A stretch of DNA of 5,799 nucleotides from Methanoregula sp. Its GTDB lineage: Archaea; Halobacteriota; Methanomicrobia; Methanomicrobiales; Methanospirillaceae. Positions 1 through 5,799 of this stretch are shown here, piece after piece. Every line of letters starts with the position of its first letter. Position 1 is the first letter of the stretch. A program made the translations under genes and the position numbers. Location: positions 1 to 5,799 of the forward strand of contig DUHF01000092.1 of NCBI GenBank assembly GCA_013331015.1. The letters are read 5' to 3'. The notes under the pieces are model-generated. The model saw only the letters and a program-made list of their open reading frames with translations, was not told where the DNA came from and did no database searches.

Positions 1-932
1 GTAAAGACGCTGAGCAGGACCAGCGCGATGAGGACGAAGATGAGGATCCGTATGATGGAGTTGTTGATCTGCTGGTCGATGGTGGCAAACGGGACGAAAC
101 TGCCGATCTTCCAGCCGAGCTCCGGGGAGGTATAATAGATGAGGTAACTCCCGTTCGTGATGAGCACCCCTTCACCTGACGCGAGGAAGACCTGCGCCTG
201 GTCGCCGAGGACTCCGCTGATGTTCTGGTACAGCAATTTTGGATTCCGTGCCGCAAGGATCGTGCCACTCTGGTCGGTGAGGATCATCTCCCCGTTGCCA
301 ACCGGCTCAACCGACGCGATGTACCGCGTCAGGTTCACGAGCGTGATATCGGCCCCGACAACACCATAGATCGTCTTGTTTGCATCCTGGAGGGGCGTGA
401 CGATCCCGATATTTACGTCATCGGTCGTGACCGCCTTGTACGGATCGGTCATGGAAACCTGCCCGGGGTGCTCCTTTGCAAGGAGGTACCACGGGCGATC
501 GCGGGGATCGTACGCGGTTGGACGGGCCCGGGGATACGAGCGCACGAACGCCCCGTTCTCCCGGCCCATGTACACCGAACTGACATGCGGGTGCGAGATC
601 TGGTACCCTTTCAGGATATCGATGATCTCCTGTTCTTCTTCCGTGATGGCGTAGGCAAAGGTCGCTTCATCGGCATCTAAAAAGGAGGTGAAGCGGGAAT
701 CGTCCGGGGTCCGTATGTTCCCATTGAGCGAGAGCTCGTGCACATCGTTCTTTGCCTCGGAAATGAAGTTCGTGAGGGCGAAATCGATGTGCCGGAGCTG
801 GCTGATGGAATCCTCAGATATGGTATCAAGGTTCTGCTTGTGCAGGGATGAGGGCAGCACACCGCCGATGAGCACCAGTACCAGGATCGCGATACACAGG
901 TAGAGGAGCAGGATGCGTGACCGGAGTTTCAT
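1..932 (-). CDS. Membrane sensor protein with double-Cache domain (3' part outside window)
   Basis: This is the N-terminal 310 residues of a membrane-bound signal receptor; the frame is open to the left edge, so the protein is truncated by the window. Residues 1-6 are basic (MKLRSR), then a hydrophobic helix spans about 7-26. A roughly 265-residue extracytoplasmic region follows, and a second membrane helix starts near 293 and runs to the edge. The outer region reads as a dCache_1 ligand-binding domain. It has the DPRDRPWY motif at about 142-149, a VVGADITL strand typical of the membrane-distal Cache lobe, and a second lobe ending LGWKIGSFVPFATID just before the second helix. Such domains bind small molecules such as amino acids or organic acids, but the ligand cannot be read here. 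The missing part is probably HAMP plus a histidine kinase or a chemotaxis signalling domain; neither can be chosen. ATG at 932 gives a clean membrane N-terminus. An in-frame TTG at 944 is a less likely start. No Shine-Dalgarno is seen. Confidence 0.92.
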   Translation of the reverse strand, partial: MKLRSRILLLYLCIAILVLVLIGGVLPSSLHKQNLDTISEDSISQLRHIDFALTNFISEAKNDVHELSLNGNIRTPDDSRFTSFLDADEATFAYAITEEEQEIIDILKGYQISHPHVSSVYMGRENGAFVRSYPRARPTAYDPRDRPWYLLAKEHPGQVSMTDPYKAVTTDDVNIGIVTPLQDANKTIYGVVGADITLVNLTRYIASVEPVGNGEMILTDQSGTILAARNPKLLYQNISGVLGDQAQVFLASGEGVLITNGSYLIYYTSPELGWKIGSFVPFATIDQQINNSIIRILIFVLIALVLLSVF

Positions 933-959
933 CAGTATGGGGCAATGCTTGTTCTCATC

Positions 960-967
960 TAATAAAA
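960..967 (-). promoter_or_regulatory. Candidate archaeal TATA box for the dCache sensor gene
   Basis: The minus strand reads TTTTATTA here, the most AT-rich stretch in an otherwise GC-rich spacer. Archaeal TATA boxes are centred about 26 bases before the transcription start. That would put the start near 937, only a few bases before the ATG at 932. Together with the absence of a ribosome binding site, this suggests a leaderless or nearly leaderless transcript. This is inference from spacing; no expression data support it. Confidence 0.45.
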
Positions 968-1007
968 GTATCCCCATGCCACCAGAACCGACGGTGAACC
1001 GGAAGAA

Positions 1008-1060
1008 CGGGATCGGTTACCGGGATGGCAAAAGCTATCCCGTCCGGGAAACCTCCCGAT
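1008..1060. other. Cluster of inverted CGGGA/TCCCG segments, possible RNA structure
   Basis: This spacer holds three direct copies of CGGGA (1008-1012, 1021-1025, 1045-1049) and two inverted copies TCCCG (1038-1042, 1054-1058). The pair 1021-1029 / 1034-1042 can form a nine-pair stem around a four-base loop: one position is a G-U pair in plus-strand RNA and an A-C mismatch in minus-strand RNA. The pair 1045-1049 / 1054-1058 forms a five-base stem around a four-base loop. Because the segments alternate, different stems exclude one another. The cluster lies 80-130 bases after the stop of the kinase gene ending at 1140 and upstream of the sensor promoter, so it most likely falls in a 3' untranslated region. 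There is no following U-rich run on the minus strand, so a terminator role is only possible. Confidence 0.3.
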
Positions 1061-1139
1061 CGTACAGGAAGAGAAGGACGGACTTGTGAGCATTGGAGCG
1101 TCTGAACATTTTTGCTGAACAGGCAATATGGCTGGTGAT

Positions 1140-2342
1140 TCAGGCCGGAACCTGTTCCGGCAGGGCGATGGTAAACTTCGTTCCCGAAGACCGGTCAAGA
1201 TCGATTGTCCCCAAGAGCTGGTCAGCGAGGCTGTTGACCAGCCGGAGCCCGAGCGAACTCGTATTTTTCCAGTCAAACGATTCCGGAAAGCCGGGACCAT
1301 CATCCTGGACAACAATCCATATTTTTCCGTCATTTTTCGCCCCCGTCACCGTGATCGTCCCTTTCCTGCCGGCCGGAAATGCGTGCTTGAGGGCGTTGGA
1401 GAGAAGTTCGTTGATGAGAAGGCCAAGCGGGATCGCCCGGTTGATGTCGAACCGGATACCGGGCATCTCCACCTCGAACTTCACCCGGGCTCCCCCGGTC
1501 CCGTAGAATTGCAGGAGGCTGGTTCCCATGAATTTCACGTAATCCGCAATGTCGATCGAGGAGATATCGTCCGACTTGTACAGCCGCTCGTGGACAAGCG
1601 CCATCGCCTTCACCCGGTTCTGGCTCTCTTCAAACATGGCGAGCGTTGCGGGATCGGATATATGCCGGGACTGCGTATGGAGGAGGCTTGCAACGATCTG
1701 GAGGTTGTTCTTGACCCGGTGGTGGATCTCCTTTAAGAGCAGTTCCTTTTCGGCAAGCAACGTGTTGAGCTCCCGCGTCCGCTCCGCCACCCGCATCTCA
1801 AGTTCTTCATTGAGTTTTTGCAGCTGCTCCTCTGCCCGTTTGCGTTCCGCGATCTCCTCTTCCAGCTCGATTACTTTCTGTTCCAGTTTACGGAAGAGCA
1901 CCTCATTATACTGGCGCAGGATCTCCATCTCGTCCCCGAGCGGTTTTCTTGTCGCAGCGGAGGTCTTCTTTCCTGACGCCTCCAGAACCTCGCGCACAAT
2001 CCGGATCAATTCCTCGGGTTTCTGCGCTTTTGTCACAAACCGTTCTGCCCCAAGGTTCATCGCGAACTGCTCATCCTTTGCTTCGGTATATGATGACGTG
2101 TAGAACACCACGGGTATGGACTTTTTGGAAGGGTCGGCTTTCAGTCGGCGGCAGAGCTCGAACCCGTCCATCACCGGCATCATGAGATCCGAGATAATAA
2201 GGGCGGGCGGATTCTCCTGAACCAGCGCGAGGGCTTCTGCTCCGTTTTTTGCTGCCACAACCTCGAACCCGTGCCCTTTTAAAATCGACTCCAGGAGGTA
2301 CAGGTTTGCCGGGATATCATCCGCTATCAGGATTCGTGTCAT
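1140..2342 (-). CDS. Receiver domain fused to HisKA_2-type sensor histidine kinase
   Basis: This 400-residue cytoplasmic protein has no membrane segment. Residues 1-120 are a response-regulator receiver: acidic pair Asp8/Asp9, phospho-acceptor Asp52 in SDLMMPVMDG, Thr82, and conserved Lys105. The proline that normally follows that lysine is Ala106. Residues about 136-200 form a charged, Glu/Lys-rich coiled-coil linker (ERKRAEEQLQKLNEELEMRV). A HisKA_2 dimerization domain follows, with the H-box KEIHHRVKNN at 204-213; His208 is the likely phospho-accepting residue by comparison with the ELxHRxKN pattern. The C-terminal HATPase shows N-box NELLSNALKH (311-320), G1 box DDGPG (347-351) and SLGLRLV (363-369). 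All catalytic motifs look intact. The receiver at the N-terminus suggests that phosphorylation by another kinase tunes this kinase. The ATG at 2342 is supported by a GTGAT ribosome binding site. Its receiver and linker are closely related to those of the neighbour at 2541-3704, but the kinase part is of a different family. Confidence 0.96.
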   Translation of the reverse strand: MTRILIADDIPANLYLLESILKGHGFEVVAAKNGAEALALVQENPPALIISDLMMPVMDGFELCRRLKADPSKKSIPVVFYTSSYTEAKDEQFAMNLGAERFVTKAQKPEELIRIVREVLEASGKKTSAATRKPLGDEMEILRQYNEVLFRKLEQKVIELEEEIAERKRAEEQLQKLNEELEMRVAERTRELNTLLAEKELLLKEIHHRVKNNLQIVASLLHTQSRHISDPATLAMFEESQNRVKAMALVHERLYKSDDISSIDIADYVKFMGTSLLQFYGTGGARVKFEVEMPGIRFDINRAIPLGLLINELLSNALKHAFPAGRKGTITVTGAKNDGKIWIVVQDDGPGFPESFDWKNTSSLGLRLVNSLADQLLGTIDLDRSSGTKFTIALPEQVPA

Positions 2343-2347
2343 CGCAG

Positions 2348-2352
2348 ATCAC
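2348..2352 (-). promoter_or_regulatory. Ribosome binding site for the HisKA_2 kinase gene
   Basis: The minus strand reads GTGAT five bases before the ATG at 2342, inside the longer GGTGTGAT. This matches part of the archaeal Shine-Dalgarno consensus GGAGGTGAT and supports this start codon. It coincides with one of the GATCAC elements noted in this spacer, so that copy has an ordinary explanation. Confidence 0.55.
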
Positions 2353-2470
2353 ACCGGTATACCGCAGATAAGAGGATCGGAAAAGAGGGGGTGATCAGCA
2401 CCGGCTGGTTTTTCAGATTTTGTGATTGTGGGGCACGATCTCATCATCAGGAGACAATACCGGTTCCGGA

Positions 2471-2478
2471 ATAATAAG
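2471..2478 (-). promoter_or_regulatory. Weak candidate TATA box for the HisKA_2 kinase gene
   Basis: The minus strand reads CTTATTAT, the best AT-rich octamer in the 198-base spacer upstream of the gene starting at 2342. By the usual archaeal spacing the transcript would start near 2448 and carry a leader of about 105 bases. A second candidate, CTCTTATC at 2367-2374, would put the start almost on the ATG, but that sits poorly with the visible ribosome binding site. The choice between them is open, as is read-through from the upstream gene. Confidence 0.25.
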
Positions 2479-2521
2479 CATTTGCCTGCAATTCCCGGAG
2501 ATGAGCGGGGATCTGACAGGA

Positions 2522-2534
2522 GTGATCCGATCAC
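2522..2534. repeat. 13-base palindrome just after the stop of the receiver/pseudokinase gene
   Basis: GTGATC-C-GATCAC is a perfect inverted repeat of two six-base arms around one base, beginning six bases beyond the TAA stop at 2541-2543. The one-base centre makes it a poor RNA hairpin (the stem would shrink to four pairs) but a normal shape for a site bound by a dimeric protein. Two further single copies of the same arm occur in this spacer, GATCAC at 2347-2352 and GTGATC at 2391-2396. No regulator binding this sequence is known to me; the role is unproven. Confidence 0.4.
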
Positions 2535-2540
2535 CGGTTT

Positions 2541-3704
2541 TTAGGAAAAACGGTACATCCCGTATGGCACGATGATCTCGAACCGGGCACCATGACCGAA
2601 ATTACCATTCTCCCGGATCGTCATGCCGGAAAGGGTAAGGAATTCCCGTACAAAGAAGAGCCCGAATTTCCCCTCACCTCCGGAAATGCGGTCAAAGAGC
2701 GTGTCTTTATGGTCGGGTTGGATGCCAATCCCGTCATCCTCGCAGACCAGGACGAGCCCTTCGGGCACTTCCCTGCAGGAGAAAGAGACCCGGGTAACGT
2801 CTCCCCCGTGCCTGATGGTATTATGGATAAGATTGTAGAAGACCCGGGCGATGAGAGGATCGGTCAGGATCTCAAGGCCCGGCAGATCGCATTTCAGCGC
2901 TACGCTGTGCTTCTGGCTCTGGAGCGACATCTGCAACCGGACTATCGGCTCGATTTCGATCCAGCGGGAGTCCACCATACCCATCTGCTGGTAATCCCTG
3001 GTCTTTTTGATCAGGTTCTGGATCGTATCGAGGATCTGGATCTGTTTCTCGATAACGGCAACCCGGTCTATCCCGCTTTCGGTACAACGGGAAAGTTCGG
3101 TAAATCCCCGGAGTGCGGAGATCTTATTCTGGATATCCTGGTTGGCAACTTCAGTCATCAGGGCAAGTTTGGTGTTTGCCAAACTGCTCTTCTCTTCTGC
3201 CTGCCGGTGCCCGAAAACCTCGCAGTCGAGCTGCCTGCCACGCCGTTCAAGTTTGCGGATCAGCACTTCGTTATGCAGCCGCAGGCTCTCCATCTCATCG
3301 ATAGAGGGGCGTTTTACCCCAGGCCCTTTTGTTGAAAATTCCCGTACCATGTCACAGACAATCCGGCCAAGGGCTTCAGGTTTCTGCGGCTTGATGACAA
3401 AGTTGTCAGCCCCGAGACTTTTGGCAAACTGTTCGTCCTTTGTGTCAGTATACGTGGCGGTATAGAACATGAACGGGATATGTTTCAGCCGTTCGTCCTT
3501 CTTCCAGCGCCGGCAGAGTTCGAACCCGTCCATCACCGGCATCAGGATATCAGTGACGATGAGATCCGGCGGGTTCTCAAGCGCCGCATCCAGTGCCTCG
3601 GCACCATTCTTTGCCGGGACCACCGCAAATCCATGGCCCCTGAGGATCGATTCCAGCAGGTACAGGTTCTGCGGATTGTCATCGGCGATGAGGATTTGGG
3701 TCAT
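2541..3704 (-). CDS. Receiver domain fused to histidine-kinase-like module lacking the phospho-accepting His
   Basis: This 387-residue cytoplasmic protein begins with a receiver domain (1-120) that looks fully functional: Asp8/Asp9, phospho-acceptor Asp52 in TDILMPVMDG, Thr82, and Lys105-Pro106. A charged linker (about 134-172) follows. The dimerization helix reads TEVANQDIQNKISALRG at about 184-200. In the related methanogen kinases as I recall them, this region reads R-H-D-I-x-N; here the histidine is Gln189 (codon CAG), and no other histidine lies in that helix. The helix-2 region KKTRDYQQMG (233-242) and the following Trp248 also fit that family. The ATPase part keeps N-box residues Asn291 and Asn295 (NLIHNTIRHG), the G1 box DDGIG (323-327) and a G2-like GKFGLFFVREF (345-355), so nucleotide binding may persist. 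It may act as a receiver-gated pseudokinase, phosphate sink or partner of another kinase. ATG at 3704 matches the start of the sister gene at 2342. Only a weak GGTTGA precedes it. Confidence 0.95.
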   Translation of the reverse strand: MTQILIADDNPQNLYLLESILRGHGFAVVPAKNGAEALDAALENPPDLIVTDILMPVMDGFELCRRWKKDERLKHIPFMFYTATYTDTKDEQFAKSLGADNFVIKPQKPEALGRIVCDMVREFSTKGPGVKRPSIDEMESLRLHNEVLIRKLERRGRQLDCEVFGHRQAEEKSSLANTKLALMTEVANQDIQNKISALRGFTELSRCTESGIDRVAVIEKQIQILDTIQNLIKKTRDYQQMGMVDSRWIEIEPIVRLQMSLQSQKHSVALKCDLPGLEILTDPLIARVFYNLIHNTIRHGGDVTRVSFSCREVPEGLVLVCEDDGIGIQPDHKDTLFDRISGGEGKFGLFFVREFLTLSGMTIRENGNFGHGARFEIIVPYGMYRFS

Positions 3705-3759
3705 GGAGAGTCAACCGGGGGCAGATTACCGGTTATCGAATATCATTCCGTATAGTTGG

Positions 3760-3767
3760 TAAATATT
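3760..3767 (-). promoter_or_regulatory. Candidate TATA box for the receiver/pseudokinase gene
   Basis: The minus strand reads AATATTTA in the 128-base spacer between the multi-PAS kinase and this gene. Typical archaeal spacing predicts a transcript start near 3737 and a leader of about 30 bases before the ATG at 3704. An alternative, ACTATA, lies about ten bases further downstream. The spacer is markedly more AT-rich than the flanking coding DNA, which fits a promoter, but the motif match is ordinary. Confidence 0.35.
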
Positions 3768-3832
3768 GCGATACCGTACAGGCAGGGCAGTCTCAATCGT
3801 AACAAATCCGTACTGAAGATTTTTTTAATACT

Positions 3833-5799
3833 TCATTTTAAAAGATCCACGCGCCCGGTATTACCTGCCGCAAGTGGGAGCGTGAACCGGAACGTGGCGC
3901 CCTTGCCCTCGCCTTCCGACTCCGCCTTGATCTTCCCGCCATGCGCCCCGATGATCCGCTCAACGGTGGTAAGACCGATGCCGGTGCCGGGAACCTCGGG
4001 AGCAAACCGCTCATAGAGCCCAAAGACCCGGGGAAGGTCATCGGGACAGATCCCCCTCCCGTTGTCCCGTACAAAGAAGACCGGGCCATCCGCTTCCGGC
4101 TGTACCCCCACCTCAACGCGGGGATGCTTCTGGTCGCCCATGTACTTCACCGCATTGTCGAGCAGGTTCGTCATCACCTGCAGCAGGCGCTGCCGGTCTC
4201 CCATGACCACCGGGAGGTCATCTGCGATCTTCAGTTCCACACCGTTCTGCCGGTACACGGCCTCCAGCAGGGATGCCGCATCACGGACAACACTCCCAAA
4301 CGGCACCGGAAGAGGGGTGGCCACACTCCTGCCGCTCCGGGAAAGATCCAGCAGGGTGGTGATCATCGTCTCCAGCCGTTCGGCTGACTCGGACATCCGG
4401 GCGATATCGATCGTTACCCGGTCTTCCCTGCCCGCTTTGATGTCCCCTTCGAGCAGGGCAAGGAACGCCCGGAGGGAGAGGAGCGGGCTCTTTAAGTCAT
4501 GCGATACCGTGTAGGTGAACCGGTCGAGTTCGGCGTTCTTCCGGGCGAGTTCGCTGATGAGTTGTTCGCGCTGCTCTTCGGCACGTTTGCGTTCGGTGAT
4601 GTCGAGGAAACTGGCCAGGCTGGCAGCAACCCGGTTCTGGCTGTCATACACGGGATTGCCAAATACCTCAAGGAGGGTCCGGGTTCCATCAGGACGGACC
4701 ACTTCCATATCATCGATGTGGCGGCTCTCCCCCCGCATACCCGTAACGATCGGCATCATTTCTGGAGGATACCGGTCGGTGGTACCGGACCGGTATGCCT
4801 CGTATACCTCAGCCAGGTTTTCTTTGGTTGCATCCGTCATCACCCCCCGCCCCATCAGCCGGGTTGCTGCGGCATTGGCAATGACCGGCCTTCCTGACGG
4901 TGCTTCAACCATGAATATCCCCACCGGAACCGTATCGAGCAGGGTATTGATGAGACGGTTCCGGTTTTCGAGTTCCACATTCGTCTGCCGGAGTTTGTTA
5001 TTTGCCTCTGTTGCCAGGGTAATATCCCGGGAGATGCCCATGACTGCGGTAACCCGGCCCATGTGATCGATGACCGGGGTGAGCCGAACCTCGATATGGA
5101 TCCTGCCTGAAGGAAACACCTCCGTGATCTCGCGCTGCATGGGCTGGCGGGTGGATGCCACGGTGCGGACATCCGCAAGATGATCCCGGGCAATCTCCGG
5201 GGGGAAGAGTGCGGTAAGCGTTTTCCCGACCAGATCTGCCGGATCGACCCGGAACTGGCGGGCAGCAGCCGGGTTGGCGTACAGCACCTTCCCATTGGTA
5301 TCGATGAGATAGATCATATCCGGCAGGGTATTGGTCAGGAGCCGGTACCTCGCCTCGCTCTCCCGCAACTCCTCCTCTGCCGCTCGTTCCCGGGTGATAT
5401 CGCGGAACACGCAGTGGGTCTGCCGGAACGAGCCGTCGGGGAAACAGCCGATCTTCCCTTCGAATGCAACCGTGATGAGCGAACCGTCCTTCTTTTTCAG
5501 CTTGAACTCGACCCGGGTCTCCCCGGCTTCCTTGAACCGGGGGAAATTGGTACGGAACCGTTCAGAGAAGTCAGGAGCAATAAAGTCCCCAAACCATCTG
5601 CCGATCACCTCATCGCGGGAATACTCAAGCGTTGAAAGCCATGCCTCATTCACCTCAAGGAAATTTCCGCTGGCATCCAGCGACTGGTAGGGGATTGGCG
5701 ACTGTTCGAAGAGGAGCCGGAACTGGTCCGTTCTCTCTTCAGCCATCTGCCAGGCCTTCTTCTCCATAATGTCCGTTGCGATATGGACGATGGAACTGA
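3833..5799 (-). CDS. Multi-PAS sensor histidine kinase (5' part outside window)
   Basis: This is the C-terminal 654 residues of a cytoplasmic-type sensor histidine kinase. The ATG at 5767 is probably internal: upstream of it the frame stays open to the edge and encodes SSIVHIATDI, which with MEKKAWQMAEE forms the usual end of a PAS domain (compare HIARDITERKxAEE). Numbering from that Met, three more PAS domains lie at about 16-130, 138-255 and 270-397; two of them close with FRDITRERAAEE and LDITERKRAEE. A helical connector (about 395-415) leads to a HisKA domain with phospho-acceptor His423 in VSHDLKSPL. The HATPase shows N-box NLLDNAVKY (534-542), G1 box DNGRG (568-572) and G2 box GTGIGLT (594-600), so all catalytic motifs are intact. 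No membrane helix is visible in this part. It has no C-terminal receiver, so phosphate must pass to a separate protein; the two receiver proteins directly downstream are natural candidates. The sensed signals cannot be deduced. Confidence 0.96.
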   Translation of the reverse strand, partial: SSIVHIATDIMEKKAWQMAEERTDQFRLLFEQSPIPYQSLDASGNFLEVNEAWLSTLEYSRDEVIGRWFGDFIAPDFSERFRTNFPRFKEAGETRVEFKLKKKDGSLITVAFEGKIGCFPDGSFRQTHCVFRDITRERAAEEELRESEARYRLLTNTLPDMIYLIDTNGKVLYANPAAARQFRVDPADLVGKTLTALFPPEIARDHLADVRTVASTRQPMQREITEVFPSGRIHIEVRLTPVIDHMGRVTAVMGISRDITLATEANNKLRQTNVELENRNRLINTLLDTVPVGIFMVEAPSGRPVIANAAATRLMGRGVMTDATKENLAEVYEAYRSGTTDRYPPEMMPIVTGMRGESRHIDDMEVVRPDGTRTLLEVFGNPVYDSQNRVAASLASFLDITERKRAEEQREQLISELARKNAELDRFTYTVSHDLKSPLLSLRAFLALLEGDIKAGREDRVTIDIARMSESAERLETMITTLLDLSRSGRSVATPLPVPFGSVVRDAASLLEAVYRQNGVELKIADDLPVVMGDRQRLLQVMTNLLDNAVKYMGDQKHPRVEVGVQPEADGPVFFVRDNGRGICPDDLPRVFGLYERFAPEVPGTGIGLTTVERIIGAHGGKIKAESEGEGKGATFRFTLPLAAGNTGRVDLLK

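Noticed and set aside
1102..1121. Two direct copies of CTGAACA (1102-1108, 1115-1121) after the kinase stop
   Set aside because: Two seven-base copies thirteen bases apart, with no symmetry or further copies, are too little to call an operator or repeat.
959..1333. A 124-codon minus-strand frame overlapping the end of the HisKA_2 kinase and the spacer
   Set aside because: It shares bases with the conserved ATPase domain in another frame and encodes a Ser/Arg/Pro-rich, motif-free sequence.
1128..1736. A 202-codon plus-strand open frame opposite the HisKA_2 kinase
   Set aside because: It lies wholly antisense to a gene with intact kinase motifs. Long antisense frames are expected from the codon bias of GC-rich genes, and no domain is recognisable.
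2349..2534. A 61-codon minus-strand open frame between the two receiver genes
   Set aside because: It has no ribosome binding site, its start falls inside the 13-base palindrome, the composition is not protein-like (many Pro, Cys, Ser and Arg without a recognisable fold), and it fills a spacer that has promoter-like elements.
2592..3335. A 247-codon plus-strand open frame opposite the receiver/pseudokinase gene
   Set aside because: It is antisense to a well-supported reading frame. The protein it would encode has no recognisable motif and no ribosome binding site was found.
2541..3704. Treating the middle gene as a pseudogene because of the missing histidine
   Set aside because: The frame is unbroken, the receiver is complete, and the ATP-binding boxes are retained, which suggests selection is still acting on it.
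3820..3826. A run of seven T on the plus strand resembling a U-rich terminator
   Set aside because: All genes here are read from the minus strand, where this is a run of A just after a stop codon. No plus-strand transcript needs ending here.

Overview
The window looks like an accessory signal-transduction region from a methanogenic archaeon, most plausibly a member of the Methanomicrobiales (Methanoregula-like). The evidence is the moderately GC-rich coding, stand-alone sensor kinases with N-terminal receivers, a kinase dimerization domain resembling the 'HDI-x-N' type I associate with methanogens, and AT-rich TATA-like boxes where bacterial -35/-10 pairs would be expected. This assignment is inference from sequence style. 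No rRNA or other taxonomic marker is present.

All four genes lie on the minus strand and occupy about 90% of the window. Read in the direction of transcription (right to left) they are: (1) 5799-3833, the C-terminal 654 residues of a multi-PAS histidine kinase whose start lies outside the window; (2) 3704-2541, a receiver domain fused to a kinase-like module that lacks the phospho-accepting histidine; (3) 2342-1140, a receiver domain nearly identical in layout to that of gene 2 but fused to an intact HisKA_2-type histidine kinase; (4) 932-1, the N-terminal 310 residues of a membrane sensor with an extracytoplasmic double-Cache domain, whose output domain lies beyond the left edge. The spacers are about 130 to 210 bases, too long for tight translational coupling, and several hold candidate promoter or structural elements. 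Each gene may therefore have its own promoter.

As a working model, the intact kinases and the membrane sensor supply signals, and the two sister receivers (about 70% identical over 110 residues) are well placed to receive phosphate from the same partner. One receiver controls a kinase with an intact histidine, the other a module with Gln in that place. No DNA-binding response regulator is encoded here, so the output must lie elsewhere.

The points most worth a second look are the His-to-Gln change in the middle kinase-like protein, the domain swap between the two sister genes, and short repeated or palindromic elements in the spacers. No RNA gene, mobile element, CRISPR array or plus-strand gene is supported.
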